Positions 42,160 to 52,891 of a DNA stretch of 64,000 nucleotides are shown in pieces. The notes under the pieces are model-generated. The model ran no database searches and was not told where the DNA came from. It saw only the letters and a program-made list of their open reading frames with translations. The position numbers were made by a program, and so were the translations under genes. This stretch comes from Apodospora peruviana (taxonomy: Eukaryota > Ascomycota > Sordariomycetes > Sordariales > Lasiosphaeriaceae). Every line of letters begins with the position of its first letter. The first letter of the stretch is position 1. The stretch is from positions 1 through 64,000 of the forward strand of contig JAUEDM010000001.1 of the NCBI GenBank assembly GCA_033439685.1, written 5' to 3'.

Positions 42160-42772
42160 CTTGGTTTCTTGGTGGGAATTCTTATGGATGATTGGTCACG
42201 TTATTCGGGTGAAGACAAGTATTGGAGAAACCCTGACAGGAGAGGGATATCGTGGAACCGACGGCTGCCTTGCGGCACGGTTACCTAGCAGGGATATCAA
42301 GGCAGCAGTCTAGCCTGTTTACGGCCAGGTTGGTTGATCATATAACAGGACTTGTGTAGGTACCTAGCTCGGACTAGGATATTTTCGAGTCCCGAGCAGC
42401 TGTTTCGCCACCTGACAACAGCACGGCAGATACTGGGCAAGCTCACGAACGCATAGCGGCCAAAATGTGCCAGAATTGCCTTATGGACTGGACTGCCTAT
42501 GATCTGGCCAGTAGCAACCTGGTTATCCTTCAGTCTGCCAGGTAACATTCAGCAGCGGACTTGGCGGTGTCGGCACCCCGTCATCCCAGACAAAATGTCG
42601 TTCGCAGTAGGTCTGCATCGGGTCGTTGTATCCACCCTTTCGGCAACTAAGGGTCTCCATCTTCCTCCCTCCTGTCCCTAAAAACACAATGCTGGAAAAG
42701 CCGCGAGATTCCTCGTTAACAAATCATTCACCACTACCAGCCAGAACTGAAAGACTCAAAAAAGGGGCTGAC
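42160..42772. other. Intergenic between the NACHT-ankyrin gene and the secreted glycoprotein gene
   Basis: No gene recognised. It holds the presumed promoter of the NACHT-ankyrin gene (minus strand, start at 42159) and the 3' end of the next minus-strand gene. Confidence 0.5.
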
Positions 42773-44487
42773 CTACGGCGTCTCACGGTTCCTCTCATTG
42801 CACACCCACGAAATATTAAGTGATACACTGTTAGTATCCAGATTATACCTCGCAAAACCAGTGACATTGTGCCCTAGCTCAGTCTTATCCTCGTACGGGT
42901 CAGCCGTACTGGTGAAGAGAAAGTCTGAGTCAAGATCAACAGTTTGATTAGTTCCACCCCAGTGGTTAAAAACCAGACGCCCCTCGAGGCCGGACAACCA
43001 AATATTGAGACCTCCATTGCTCCAGTTGCCCGGCCCGCTCCGGCCGTCTGGCTGCTCGTGGTAACTTAGCGAAAAGCCCTCGACCGACCAGTTTAGGTAC
43101 GGCGGCTCGTCGGGCGCCAGGCCCAGCGAGGTCATGGTGCAGCTCCGCCGCACCGGCTTGGGCAGCTGAAGGGCGTCGGGCCGCTCCAGCTCGTACCGGG
43201 ACGCGACTGTCCCATTCACCAGGAACTCGTCGTCGTGGGTCGTCGTCCTGTTCACGGTGCACTTCTGCCCGCCCACGAGAGTGGCGAATCCAGGCATGTG
43301 GTCCCAGTCGTTTCCTCCCCGGTCCGAGTCCGGTTCCGGGCTGGCTCTGGGAAGACACTGCAGCGGCGGAAGGTCCACCTCGCCTCGGGCGTTGAACTGA
43401 ATTGCCTTGTGGCCATCATCTACTCCATCGCAATACCACGTCTGGGATATGTAGAGCCTCCTAAAGTACGGGTTAAAGTGGAGATACGTCCAGTCGATGT
43501 AGCTATCGTTCGTATCCGCCGATGGCATCAAGTTCTGGCAGCTGCACCACTCCTTGTTCTCGTATGCTCTGCTGGGGTCAGAAAAGTAGCTAACATCGTT
43601 GGACAGATACGTCGTCTCGTTGTAGGCCGGGCGGCAGTCGAGGTTGCATAATTTGTGGACTCCGTTAGCAGAGTTGGTCAGGTTGAAGCGCATGGAAAAC
43701 CCCGCCAGCATCATGCCGCCCATGATCGGGCCCGGCGGGAGCTGGTAAAACCCCGTCCGCCAGTCGAAACCGGCGACCGTCCACGACAGGGTTTCCGACG
43801 ACTTGGCTGCACACCCGCGTGTATCGTGGCCTGCGGGAGGTGCCGGTATGACCGGCTTCAAGCTGACGGGCTTTGACAGTGAAAGCCAGACCCTGCCGCC
43901 TTGTGACCAGGCCTTCTCGCTGCCGAGTTCTATCGTTCCGATTCCCACGAAGGGTGTCCTGGGTAACAAACATAAAGTCAGTCTTTATACTAAGACGCGG
44001 GAGAATCTCAAGGTTGGCAATGATGGGCGACGCACTGTTTGCGGCTGTCGTCACAGGTCCATGTCTGATTCACAACCAACCGCCCGCTACCAGAATTGTC
44101 AAAGGCAAAGGTCGTGACAGTAGCTTGCTTCCCGGCGCGGTTGTCGGGGACACAGTCAGTAGCCGGAATACGCGAGTTCGGGAGGCTGTACTCGGCAGAG
44201 CAGTAGCTGGTCGCCTTGATCATGGGATTGTAGACATCAAACTCGACCAAACCTTGCACATTCTCCGTGGTATGAGGCGCTTCTTGTCGGAAGGACTTGA
44301 TATCTAAGTACGGCGCTGTGAGCGAGGCCTTCGTGCAGCCTGTTAGCAACGGTAGCAGTGGCACGTCCGGGGATGGAGGGCTTTTGAGTGTGATCGTGGC
44401 GGCGGGTGTCGACTGACCCGAAGCGAAGGACACCAGTTGAAGAATGGGACCAAGCCAGTGAAATCTTGTTAGAAAGCGAGCCATCAT
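42773..44487 (-). CDS. Secreted, heavily N-glycosylated protein with three W-x-C modules; unknown function
   Basis: Exons 44487-44036 and 43958-42773 join in frame (intron GTGCGT to TACCCAG, 77 nt) to 545 residues. A signal peptide (MMARFLTRFHWLGPIL, then ASGQS) leads. Three times a beta-rich stretch ends in an aromatic-Cys motif: VVNQTWTCDD, YISQTWYCDG and LNISWVCNE. At least ten N-x-S/T sites and many Cys (CSCQN, CNLDC) point to an extracellular or wall glycoprotein. No membrane helix or GPI signal is evident at the C-terminus, and no catalytic motif is recognised. The long second-exon ORF begins at a non-ATG codon, which supports the splice. The gene is transcribed in the same direction as the NACHT-ankyrin gene. 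Confidence 0.75.
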
Positions 44488-45321
44488 GGCAGCCTGGCAA
44501 AGGAAGATCAAAACTAGAGAGGAGTGGAGAGTTCTTTGATCTACACGGGCTCCAAGACGTGTTTGTCATGCTCTTCGATATATTACTTCAACTAACAGGA
44601 GTTCGCTCGCACTCGCTGCCCGTGAGGTTTCCGAGGTAGTGCGGAGGGGAGCCGTGAGTTCCGGCTGAATATAAATGCAAGGTCGGTACTGCGAGGCTCG
44701 TACCGAGCTACTATCAAATATCTGCGATACAACGTCACAGACGGATTTATGCTAAGATGTCGCAGGGACGCCAGAGAGGTAAGCTGAGGGACTGGACGTC
44801 TAGTCCGTAGCTTCCGAGGGAGGTTACCGCAAACCAGACAAAACTGTAATGATATGTAGGTATACACTATGTAAAGATTCGACGGATGCCTCTGTAGGTG
44901 TGAAGCTTTCTTCTGCTTACGCCTCTTAGTTTTCGGGGCATGACTTCATTGTTCCATCTCCTTGGCTGTTCATGATGACAACCAAGAGCCGCCCCGTCTG
45001 GATATAACAGATTCCTTCGTGGATCGCTGCGCAACTTGTTAGGGATATATCTTCTTACCAATTCTCGCAACAGCTGTAAAGGAAATTAGTTAAATACGAA
45101 AAATTGTCCTTATAATGAATAAATCATAGCAACTTGTCCACTGGTGAGGTATCAAGGGAGGGGTGGATCCTAAAGAAGATCTGGAACCACCAAAAGGGGT
45201 TACTCCTCAATAGTGACATCATCGAAACTCACCCAGCCCATACTTCACGAAAGCCACCGCAAACCTTCCGGTAAGACCTCGAAAAGTATCAATGATAGCC
45301 AAGATAACAACAGCCACAACA
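44488..45321. other. Divergent intergenic region
   Basis: It separates the minus-strand glycoprotein gene from the plus-strand dehydratase-like gene and should hold both promoters. Short ORFs here have no motif content. Confidence 0.5.
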
Positions 45322-46371
45322 ATGTCTGAATCACCAAAGCTGCCCGTCGCCTTTACATCATGCTCAATCGGCCTGCCCCGGCACACGCTGCACCAAAAGA
45401 TCGAAGCCATCAAAACCGCAGGATTCAGCGGCATCGAACTATCCCTTCCCGACTTGGTCTCCTTCGCCAGTCGCCATTTCGCCCGCGATGTCGCAGACGA
45501 CGACTACGAGACCCTCCGGGAAGCAGCCAAGTCGGTGCGTCAGCTCTGCTCCAGCCACGGTCTGGAGATCATCGTTCTCCAGCCATTCTCCAACTTTGAG
45601 GGATGGCCCGCCGGAAGCAAGGAGCGCGATGAGGCCTTTGCACGTGCCAAGGCATGGATCAACATCATGGAGGCAGTCGGGACCGATATGCTCCAGGTTG
45701 GGTCGTCCGACTCTGTAGACATCGCCTCCGATATCAAGACTCTGGCGGCCGACCTCGGTGAGCTGGCTGACATGCTAGCTGAAAAGGGGTTCAGGCTGGC
45801 CTACGAGAACTGGTGCTGGGCCACCCACGCGTCCACGTGGAAGGAGGTGTGGGCCATCGTCGAAGCTACCAACAGAAGCAACGTCGGACTTTGCCTTGAT
45901 ACTTTCCAGACCGCGGGAGGAGAGTGGGGGGACCCGACCACCAAGTCCGGAAAGGTGGAAACGGCAGGTGTGACTGAGTCAGAGCTTGAGGACAGATACG
46001 CCAACAGTCTGCGGGAGCTGTCGCGGACTGTGCCGGCGGACAAGATTTACTTTCTCCAAATCAGCGATGCGTATCGCGTGGACCCGCCCATGAGTTCGGA
46101 CCCGGATCATGAATCAGGGCTGAGACCGCGGGGACGATGGAGTCATGACTACCGCCCGCTTCCGTACGACGGGGGTTACCTGCCGATTCGCCAGTTTCTT
46201 GATGCTGTTCTCGCCACTGGGTTTAGCGGCTGGCTCAGCGTTGAAGTGTTTGATGGCAGGTTTGAGGAAAAGTACGGCGACGACCTGTTTGGCTTTGCGG
46301 AAAGGGCGATCGGCGCTGTACGAAGATTGCTCGATGATGCTGATCATAAGAAAGAACAAGCGGTGTCATGA
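45322..46371 (+). CDS. 3-dehydroshikimate dehydratase-like TIM-barrel enzyme (Qa-4/QutC family)
   Basis: Starting at MSESPKLPV gives 349 residues, close to the roughly 350 of fungal quinate-pathway dehydratases. The sugar-phosphate isomerase/AP-endonuclease-2 barrel is clear. Candidate metal ligands are E152 (AYENWCW), D183 (LCLDTFQTAGG), Q246 (YFLQISDA) and E308 (WLSVEVFD), the E-D-Q-E set of this family. VRQLCSSHGLEIIVLQPF and HDYRPLPYDGGYLP also fit. In quinate/shikimate catabolism the enzyme turns 3-dehydroshikimate into protocatechuate. The other qa/qut genes are not in the window, so a role in another aromatic pathway is possible. An upstream in-frame Met at 45292 would add ten unconserved residues. 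Confidence 0.8.
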   Translation: MSESPKLPVAFTSCSIGLPRHTLHQKIEAIKTAGFSGIELSLPDLVSFASRHFARDVADDDYETLREAAKSVRQLCSSHGLEIIVLQPFSNFEGWPAGSKERDEAFARAKAWINIMEAVGTDMLQVGSSDSVDIASDIKTLAADLGELADMLAEKGFRLAYENWCWATHASTWKEVWAIVEATNRSNVGLCLDTFQTAGGEWGDPTTKSGKVETAGVTESELEDRYANSLRELSRTVPADKIYFLQISDAYRVDPPMSSDPDHESGLRPRGRWSHDYRPLPYDGGYLPIRQFLDAVLATGFSGWLSVEVFDGRFEEKYGDDLFGFAERAIGAVRRLLDDADHKKEQAVS

Positions 46372-46640
46372 CCAGAAGGTTCGAGATGCTACATGTAGCT
46401 CCACGGAGTTAAATAACTCAAGGTTAGGCAAGAGTTTAAATACTGAGTCGCCAAACTCTAATCACCTTGTCCGAGTTATTCGCCTCGTCTTCTTCATATA
46501 CCTGTCCCGTCCTTTTTACCTGTCTGTACTCATTCCCAAACAAGCAAATATCGACAAGCAAATATCGACAATCAGACAATCCGTAATATAATTCAAACAA
46601 ACCCGCTCTTTTTCTTTACAATGGTGTGTCACGAAGATAA

Positions 46641-47811
46641 CAGGATCTCCGAAATGGCTACGGATCCCGTGGAGGTCGAGCTCAACAACAGCTCAGGCGG
46701 CAGCTCTCGCTCGGCAGCAGTGAGGTACTAACCTGGGATGCGGACCCGGGCCTAGATAACTGCACATGCATGTATCTCAAGATCGGCGCAGATGCTTGTG
46801 GCGCCGTGTTTTCTACGGACCAGAACTCTTTCGTCGTCAAACTTGCCAAGAACAGCGACTCGGCAGAGCTGTGGAACGATTAGTATTACCACATCACGGT
46901 CGCCGCGCAGTTCCGTAAAAGCAAAGTCGACGGACTTTGCACGCCTGAGTGTTACGACTTTGTTCGCAAGGAAGACGTTGCAACCTTCTTCGGCTGTCTG
47001 GGATGGCCAGGTTTGATCGAGACAGCGATACCGGTGTGCAACCTGCCTACCCATGCGCTCATCTCGCAGCGCATTCAGCCACTCCCTCAATCGACCCAAA
47101 ACCTCTTAATCGACAAGTTCTGTGAGAACCCATGCCTCAAGGACGTCGGCCTCAACGACCCGGCCAACGACGATTGTCTGGTCAGGCTGTACCTCGGCTC
47201 GATGAACGGCACAACCACCAGGTTCTTCTCGCTGAGGAATTTCAAGTTGCATCTCAACCAGATGCTGGATCTGAGGCTGGATGTTGACGTAATGGCCAGC
47301 AGGATGGGCCCTACCCTTGTGGTTATGCACTGGGGGGCAAAGATCGATGCTCGAGATGTCGAGTTTGTGCTGGGAACCTCGACGGAGAGGACATATCACA
47401 TGCAACCCAAGAGCACCGACATCAAACTGGACGAGCCGCTCACCACTGCAAGGCCCTTGCTATGGCGGAGGACCAGCATGTGGGTCCTCGACTTCAACCA
47501 GGTCCGTCGAATCACCATGGACGATGCGGGCGTTGAGCTCGCCGTCGAGGCGGTGAAGTTGAACGACCCATATTTCCCCAAGCCGCTCCGGGTAGTCGGT
47601 TACCGAGAGACGGATATGGACTGCAATTGTTATCGCATATCTGGATGCTTCTCGCAAGGAAATCGGACTAGCCAACGTCGAACAGGATGATAAAATTAGG
47701 GCAGACTTTGCGAAGTTGCCAGAAAGGTTCATCCGGCGACTTGTGGAGATGGAGCAAAAGAAGAAAGTTGGCGAACTTGAAAAGGGAGGAGAGGGGGAAC
47801 CAAGTACCTAG
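46641..47811 (+). pseudogene. DUF3669-family gene, broken by a stop, a frameshift and a lost start
   Basis: One frame from 46641 reads LKIGADACGAVFSTDQNSF, VVKLAKNSDSAELWND, then TAG at 46881-46883. It resumes in the same frame with YYHITVAAQFRKSKV, VVMHWGAKIDARDVEFVLG and WVLDFNQVRRITMDDAG, and NDPYFPKPL. These last motifs are typical of DUF3669, a kinase-like fungal domain. Near 47610 the coding sense passes to the +1 frame (AYLDASRKEIG, then RADFAKLPERFI) and ends at TAG 47809-47811. No ATG is in frame upstream of a TAA at 46638-46640. The neat conservation around single lesions suggests recent loss. Confidence 0.75.
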
Positions 47812-47843
47812 GGAGGAGGAGGCATGAGTTTTTGGGTTCATAC

Positions 47844-48021
47844 GAAATGACCTGTCTTTGGTCTAAATCACTGACACTGGAATGATTCCAACTGGCTTTG
47901 ACTGTTTTCACAACATATATTTATCACAGAATGAAATGACCTGTCTCTGGTCTCAACCACTGACACTAGCATGGTTCCAACAGGCTTTGACTGTTTTCTC
48001 AGATGTATTTATCACAGAACG
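47844..48021. repeat. Tandem duplication of an 89-bp unit
   Basis: Two adjacent copies (47844-47932 and 47933-48021) start GAAATGACCTGTCT, share GGCTTTGACTGTTTTC and end TTTATCACAGAA. They differ at about a dozen positions. They lie just past the DUF3669 pseudogene. No gene is seen in 48022-48262. Confidence 0.9.
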
Positions 48022-48262
48022 GGGAGTTTGGAGAATTGTTCTCTTGCTATATTTGCAAGGCCTGATGGTAACCTCGTGCCGGAATTGACAGGAGTGAATG
48101 CCATCGCTAAAATTGGAAAGCAGAATGAGTGAAGTACATGAAATAATGAAAAAACTTGGCTACATGACGGAGACTACTATATACATCTCGGTAACATCAG
48201 ATAACGCCCCACCGGATTGTAATTACTTTTATTTATCCGCATGCAAAATGTATGTCTTTTCA

Positions 48263-50134
48263 TTATGGCTCAACACATTCCGACTTCTCCCTTTGTTTCA
48301 AACCAAAATCACTGTCCAAATCTTTCCTTAACTTCACTTGCCTCTCCATCATGGCGACAAAGATGCCAAAGACAGCCAACACTAAAAACATAACCCACGA
48401 CACTCGGAAGCTCGAAGAGAAAGCAGCAACAATCTGCTCTTTTGCCTTGGGACCGAACTCAACCACGAATGCGGCCGAGGCATGCTGGTAGGCCTGTCCC
48501 CCGCTCAGCTGAGCACGAGCTGCACTGCTCGTGATGAGAGGGAGAACAGTCGAGAACTGAGCGTTAAAGGCAGCATTCGGGACTGCAACCCCCAAAAGCG
48601 AGCCAAGACCGCGCAGGAAAGCCCATGACCCGGTGGCAGCTGCGTTCTCTTTGTCCGTCAGCTCCACGAGCACGGTGGGCAGCGTCGTCGAGACAATCGT
48701 GCCCGATCCGATTCCCACCAAAAAGGAGAATGCAATCCACAGCGTGATGGAGCTTGTTTTGGAGAAGACCATACACAGAAGGAATCCGACGGCCATCAAC
48801 ACGAACCCCCCGCCGTGCATCAGTCTGTACTGGCCGAAGCGGGCCAGCAACGGCCCACCTACCGCTGCCATGACCACGATCGTCAGAGTGCATGGTAGGA
48901 TGAGCACCCCGGACTCGGTGGGAGAGGCCCCGAGGACAGCCTGGAAGAAAGGCGGAAGGTAGAACTGGAAGCCGTAGGTGATGAAGCCGTGGACGACGGT
49001 GATGATGAAGGCGGCCACCGTCGTTCGGTTGGAGAAGACGTGCGGCGCCATGATGGGATGCCGACACCATCGACAGCGCTCCCAGAGCGCGAAGGCAATG
49101 ATGCCCAGGAACCCTGCAGTCACGGTGGCGATGATGATGGGGTGCGACCAGGGGTAGGCCGCACCGCCGGAGCTGAGGGCGTAGAGGATCAAGACCACCG
49201 AGGTGGTCAACAGCCCAATCCCGAGGAAATCGATGCGGCCAATCTGATCAGCCATGCACATGTGTTCCCACTCGTTGTTCCCGCTGTTAATCTGCAGCCA
49301 CATCCACATCATGATCAGTGCGACGAGGCAGATGGGGATGTTGACGCCGAAACACCACCGCCAGTTCGTTTCGGCGAAAACACCGCCCAGGACTGGTCCC
49401 ACGGTGGTCCCGAGGGCGTAGACGGCCGCTTTGATAGCCACATAGTGGCCTCTGCGTTTGAGCGGGATGATGTCGCAGAGGATCAGCTCCGCAAACAGAT
49501 CAATGCCCCCGGACCCCATGCCCTGGGTGATGCGCCCGATGATCAGCGCTGCGCCGCTATCAGCCGCTGCCGAGATGGCGCTGCCGATGCCAAACAGAAC
49601 AACGGCGATCATCATCAGGTATCGCCGCCCCCAAATGTCCGCTAGCTGTCCGTATAAGGGTTGGCAGACTATAGAGGCGAGGAGGAACGCCGTCGCGACC
49701 CATGATGAGCTGGGCCCTAAGCTAAGCTTTTGTGAAATCGTCGGGAGTGCGGTGCTCACAACACTCCCCTCAAAGGCGGATAGTAATATCGGTATGCACA
49801 GGCCGGTGAAACATCGCCAGAACCCTACCCCTCGGACCCATACCTCGGGAGAAGCCGCTTCGGCATCGGCAAGATCTGCTTTCTCTTTGCCCAGCGACGA
49901 TGTGGATGATGACGAGGATGATGATGAAAGCGGGACTTGTGTGCTGAGATCTGAAAAGGAGCCGTTGAAAGGGGTGGAGGCGCATGACAAGCCGTCGACA
50001 AGCGTGCCGGGTGTTGATGGGCCGCTGCTCCGGGAGGACGAGGACGAGGACTGCAAGGCCAAGACTTGTATGGAGTTGACGTCTTGCTCTGTGAAATCGA
50101 TATGCATCTTTTGGGTGCAGTCCGAGGATCCCAT
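48263..50134 (-). CDS. MFS drug-efflux transporter, DHA2 (14-helix) family
   Basis: A 623-residue single-exon membrane protein. A Ser-rich cytosolic N-terminus (poly-Ser runs) precedes the first helix. GQLADIWGRRYLMM is MFS motif A. The segment ALGTTVGPVLGGVFAE followed by NWRWCFGVNIPIC is motif C of drug:H+ antiporters. GRITQGMGSGG is motif B. About 14 helices can be counted, with the long hydrophilic loop after helix 6. Such plasma-membrane antiporters export toxicants or secondary metabolites. No cluster backbone gene is nearby, so the substrate is unknown. Confidence 0.92.
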   Translation of the reverse strand: MGSSDCTQKMHIDFTEQDVNSIQVLALQSSSSSSRSSGPSTPGTLVDGLSCASTPFNGSFSDLSTQVPLSSSSSSSSTSSLGKEKADLADAEAASPEVWVRGVGFWRCFTGLCIPILLSAFEGSVVSTALPTISQKLSLGPSSSWVATAFLLASIVCQPLYGQLADIWGRRYLMMIAVVLFGIGSAISAAADSGAALIIGRITQGMGSGGIDLFAELILCDIIPLKRRGHYVAIKAAVYALGTTVGPVLGGVFAETNWRWCFGVNIPICLVALIMMWMWLQINSGNNEWEHMCMADQIGRIDFLGIGLLTTSVVLILYALSSGGAAYPWSHPIIIATVTAGFLGIIAFALWERCRWCRHPIMAPHVFSNRTTVAAFIITVVHGFITYGFQFYLPPFFQAVLGASPTESGVLILPCTLTIVVMAAVGGPLLARFGQYRLMHGGGFVLMAVGFLLCMVFSKTSSITLWIAFSFLVGIGSGTIVSTTLPTVLVELTDKENAAATGSWAFLRGLGSLLGVAVPNAAFNAQFSTVLPLITSSAARAQLSGGQAYQHASAAFVVEFGPKAKEQIVAAFSSSFRVSWVMFLVLAVFGIFVAMMERQVKLRKDLDSDFGLKQREKSECVEP

Positions 50135-52891
50135 CTTAGGGGATACGCGTGATAGCTAAAAGTGCTAGTACTAATCGGTCCGATGAGCAGCTGAGAAAGG
50201 TAAGATGAGCCGGGGTGGTCGTTGACGACAGACAACATAGAAAGGATAGAGATTGAGCCAATACGTTACTTATGCCCACCCCGAAGCATATTGGTTGCGC
50301 GGGCTGGTCTTTAAAAGGACTAAAAGAGATGCACACCGTGTATCAAAGTACCAGACAGTTGACCCCCATGGAGACTGAGAGAGACGGGGGGGTTGATCGA
50401 CATTAACAGTCATCATTCAGACTGGAATTGTTGATGACCAGTAACAATCGAGAGAATGGCCTGGGCTGAAAAGGTCACGCAGGATTCCTGTTCTACTGGG
50501 AACTGCATCTCGCGTGCTCGGAAAGTTTGAATCAAGCTTGTCAGCGAAACTAGGTTTATCGCTGGCCCTGCCTGCCCCTATGCCTCTGCAGGGTCTTTTC
50601 ATGACTGGACTCCGGCCAGGTACGAAAAAGGATTCTGGGAATAAAGTTGCCACCTCATTACTGACCACTTAGCCCTCGGCCCGGTTGTTCGAATCGACTC
50701 CCCGGGATGATGAAAGTAAGGTAACGGGAGCGATGCCGTTTGCACCACAGCTTCGTGAGAGATCGGACCCGCTGCGGAACTTAACTCCCTTGCGCCGGAT
50801 CTGATCGAGATACACCCTAGCGGATAAAGGAGATCTGGCGTGCGATTGGGCAAACATAGTTGTCTCAACGTCGCAGCCGCAGAGATGGAGTTGAACAGAG
50901 ATGTCCACAATTGTGCTCGCCCAGTACCAGCATCCGGCCACGTCAAGACAAGAACAGTTGGCACCCATCCATCCCGTCGGAGGTGTGCGATAGCTGAGCT
51001 TAATGTTGATGCTACTTGGAACCTCTCGAGAGTCGGAGGGTAACTGGACAATTGGACATCATGTCGTACATTGCGGAACGACGTAGCCCGAAAATCCCTC
51101 GCCTCCTGACCTGTCAGTTGGAGTTGTCAGTCTTTTGGTAGCTCCCATTGCGGAGTAGTAGCCACAAGTTACAACGGATGGGGGATGATGACAGAAAGCT
51201 AGTAACCTCGGGTCGGCCCCGCAACAGAATATGTATTATCCAACTTTTTAGTACTACCGCAACACACCCACCGGGGAGAACGGGTCCAAAGATGATGGCA
51301 GCTCGTACTTTGAGCGCCCATCAAGCAAGAAACGCTATTCGATCTTTGTCTAGGTAGTTGTTGATCCTCCCGCTGGAAGCATGAAAAGGAGGGGAAACAT
51401 GGAAAGGATGGATTTCAACATCTAGTAAGTCCGCACAAACCTGGTTTCACTCGGGAAAACTTCATAACATCGAACAGTTACCTAATTAGATCCGAATTCA
51501 GCAGGGTGAGATCAAAGAGAACATAAAGCTCTGGTAAAGGCGTAGACTAAGCTCACATCCTGGAGATAACATGGTGATTGTTAGCAAACGGAACCCCGTC
51601 ATTTGGCCATATGGTTATAAGTCAAAGAAATTAGAGCAAGGCTGAGAGACATCGCCGGCAGCACGTTACCAAAATTGTAAATGTGATTAGAATTATTCTC
51701 CGATCAGCCGTTGACAGACCTCTCATCGAAATGTAGTCAAATTCATCGTTCTGACGTTCTTATTCCATCTCCACGAGCTGGACGCATATATGGACTTGCA
51801 GGCACAAAGAAAGGCCTTCAACAAATGTGGTTTCTCACTATTTCGAGTTTTAGACCAGGCCGATTTGTCCTGTTCATGCACTCATGAGTCTAATTCCCAA
51901 GGAAATAGGTCTGGAAAATCAAATCTCCAAGCCGGCCTCAGACGTGACGTGAGCTGAGCGCTTTTTTACCTAATAATTAGTAATAATGGCCAAGATCCGT
52001 CGTACAGAAGACGGCGAAGTCGCCGGCCTCCAAAGCATTTTCCCTTCCACAGCAGCAATGTAAACAGAACGTGGAGGATATGACCACCATAACTCTGAGA
52101 CAAATTGAAGCAACATATAGTTACGAGTCAATGTTATTAACCGGAAGGAAGAGAGGGACACCATCAACCACAAACGTTTGTGTCTAAGACAAGGCTTCAA
52201 GCTTGCCAAGCAAGGTTTGTTCACGTGCAAGATCCAGGAACACAGCATCTTCAACCGTGTGACACCAGATAAATACATTCGATAATATACCCTGGGCTCT
52301 TCCATTCTGAATTTCTGTTGCACTTTCTGATCACACTCCCACTAACTCTCAGATCCTCAAACAAGTCACGAAGAGAACTCGTCAGGTTTTACTGGATCTG
52401 CGATCATGAGACTATTTCAAGTCATACGCTGTCCACGCCGTCTAAATATCAGCTGCACCCTCTCATTGCTTCCATGTGCGGCCTTTCTCTTAGACAGCGG
52501 CTGAGGTGAGACATTAATGGTTTCCTAATGTGAGTTGACTGCGCTTTTTGCCAACCAGTTGTTTTGCTCCCCCGATTCCACTGGCCTCGACTTGCTGGGA
52601 GATATCTCGTGTTACACTCAGGGTAGTCTACTCAGATCCTGTGATTCGTTTCTTCAGCAAGCTTAAGAACTTGCAGGACTTGCGGAGTGCAATATATACA
52701 CGTGTACTGCTTGAAATACCAAGCACACTTTATGTCGTGGTTTTGTAGATAGTTGGGAGAGGACTTTATTAAGTGCTAACAGAGAAAGGCGGGCATCAAA
52801 TCTCTAGTCTAGTCTTGTTATCATACATGTACTTGTCCACCACGGATTGTCCAGCAATTTCAATCTTATGACTTTGTAGAAAGCATATCCT
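50135..52891. other. Large intergenic region, nothing recognised
   Basis: About 2.75 kb without a convincing gene on either strand. Scattered ORFs (for example 51051-50599 minus, 52323-51970 minus, 52548-52748 plus) lack motifs, splice partners or biased composition. The left end holds the transporter promoter. Confidence 0.5.

Noticed and set aside
48989..50159. Plus-strand ORFs of about 220-230 codons opposite the MFS transporter
   Set aside because: Low-complexity antisense of a GC-rich membrane protein gene.
50670..50710. tRNA-like B box (GTTGTTCGAATCGAC)
   Set aside because: No A box or cloverleaf can be drawn around it.
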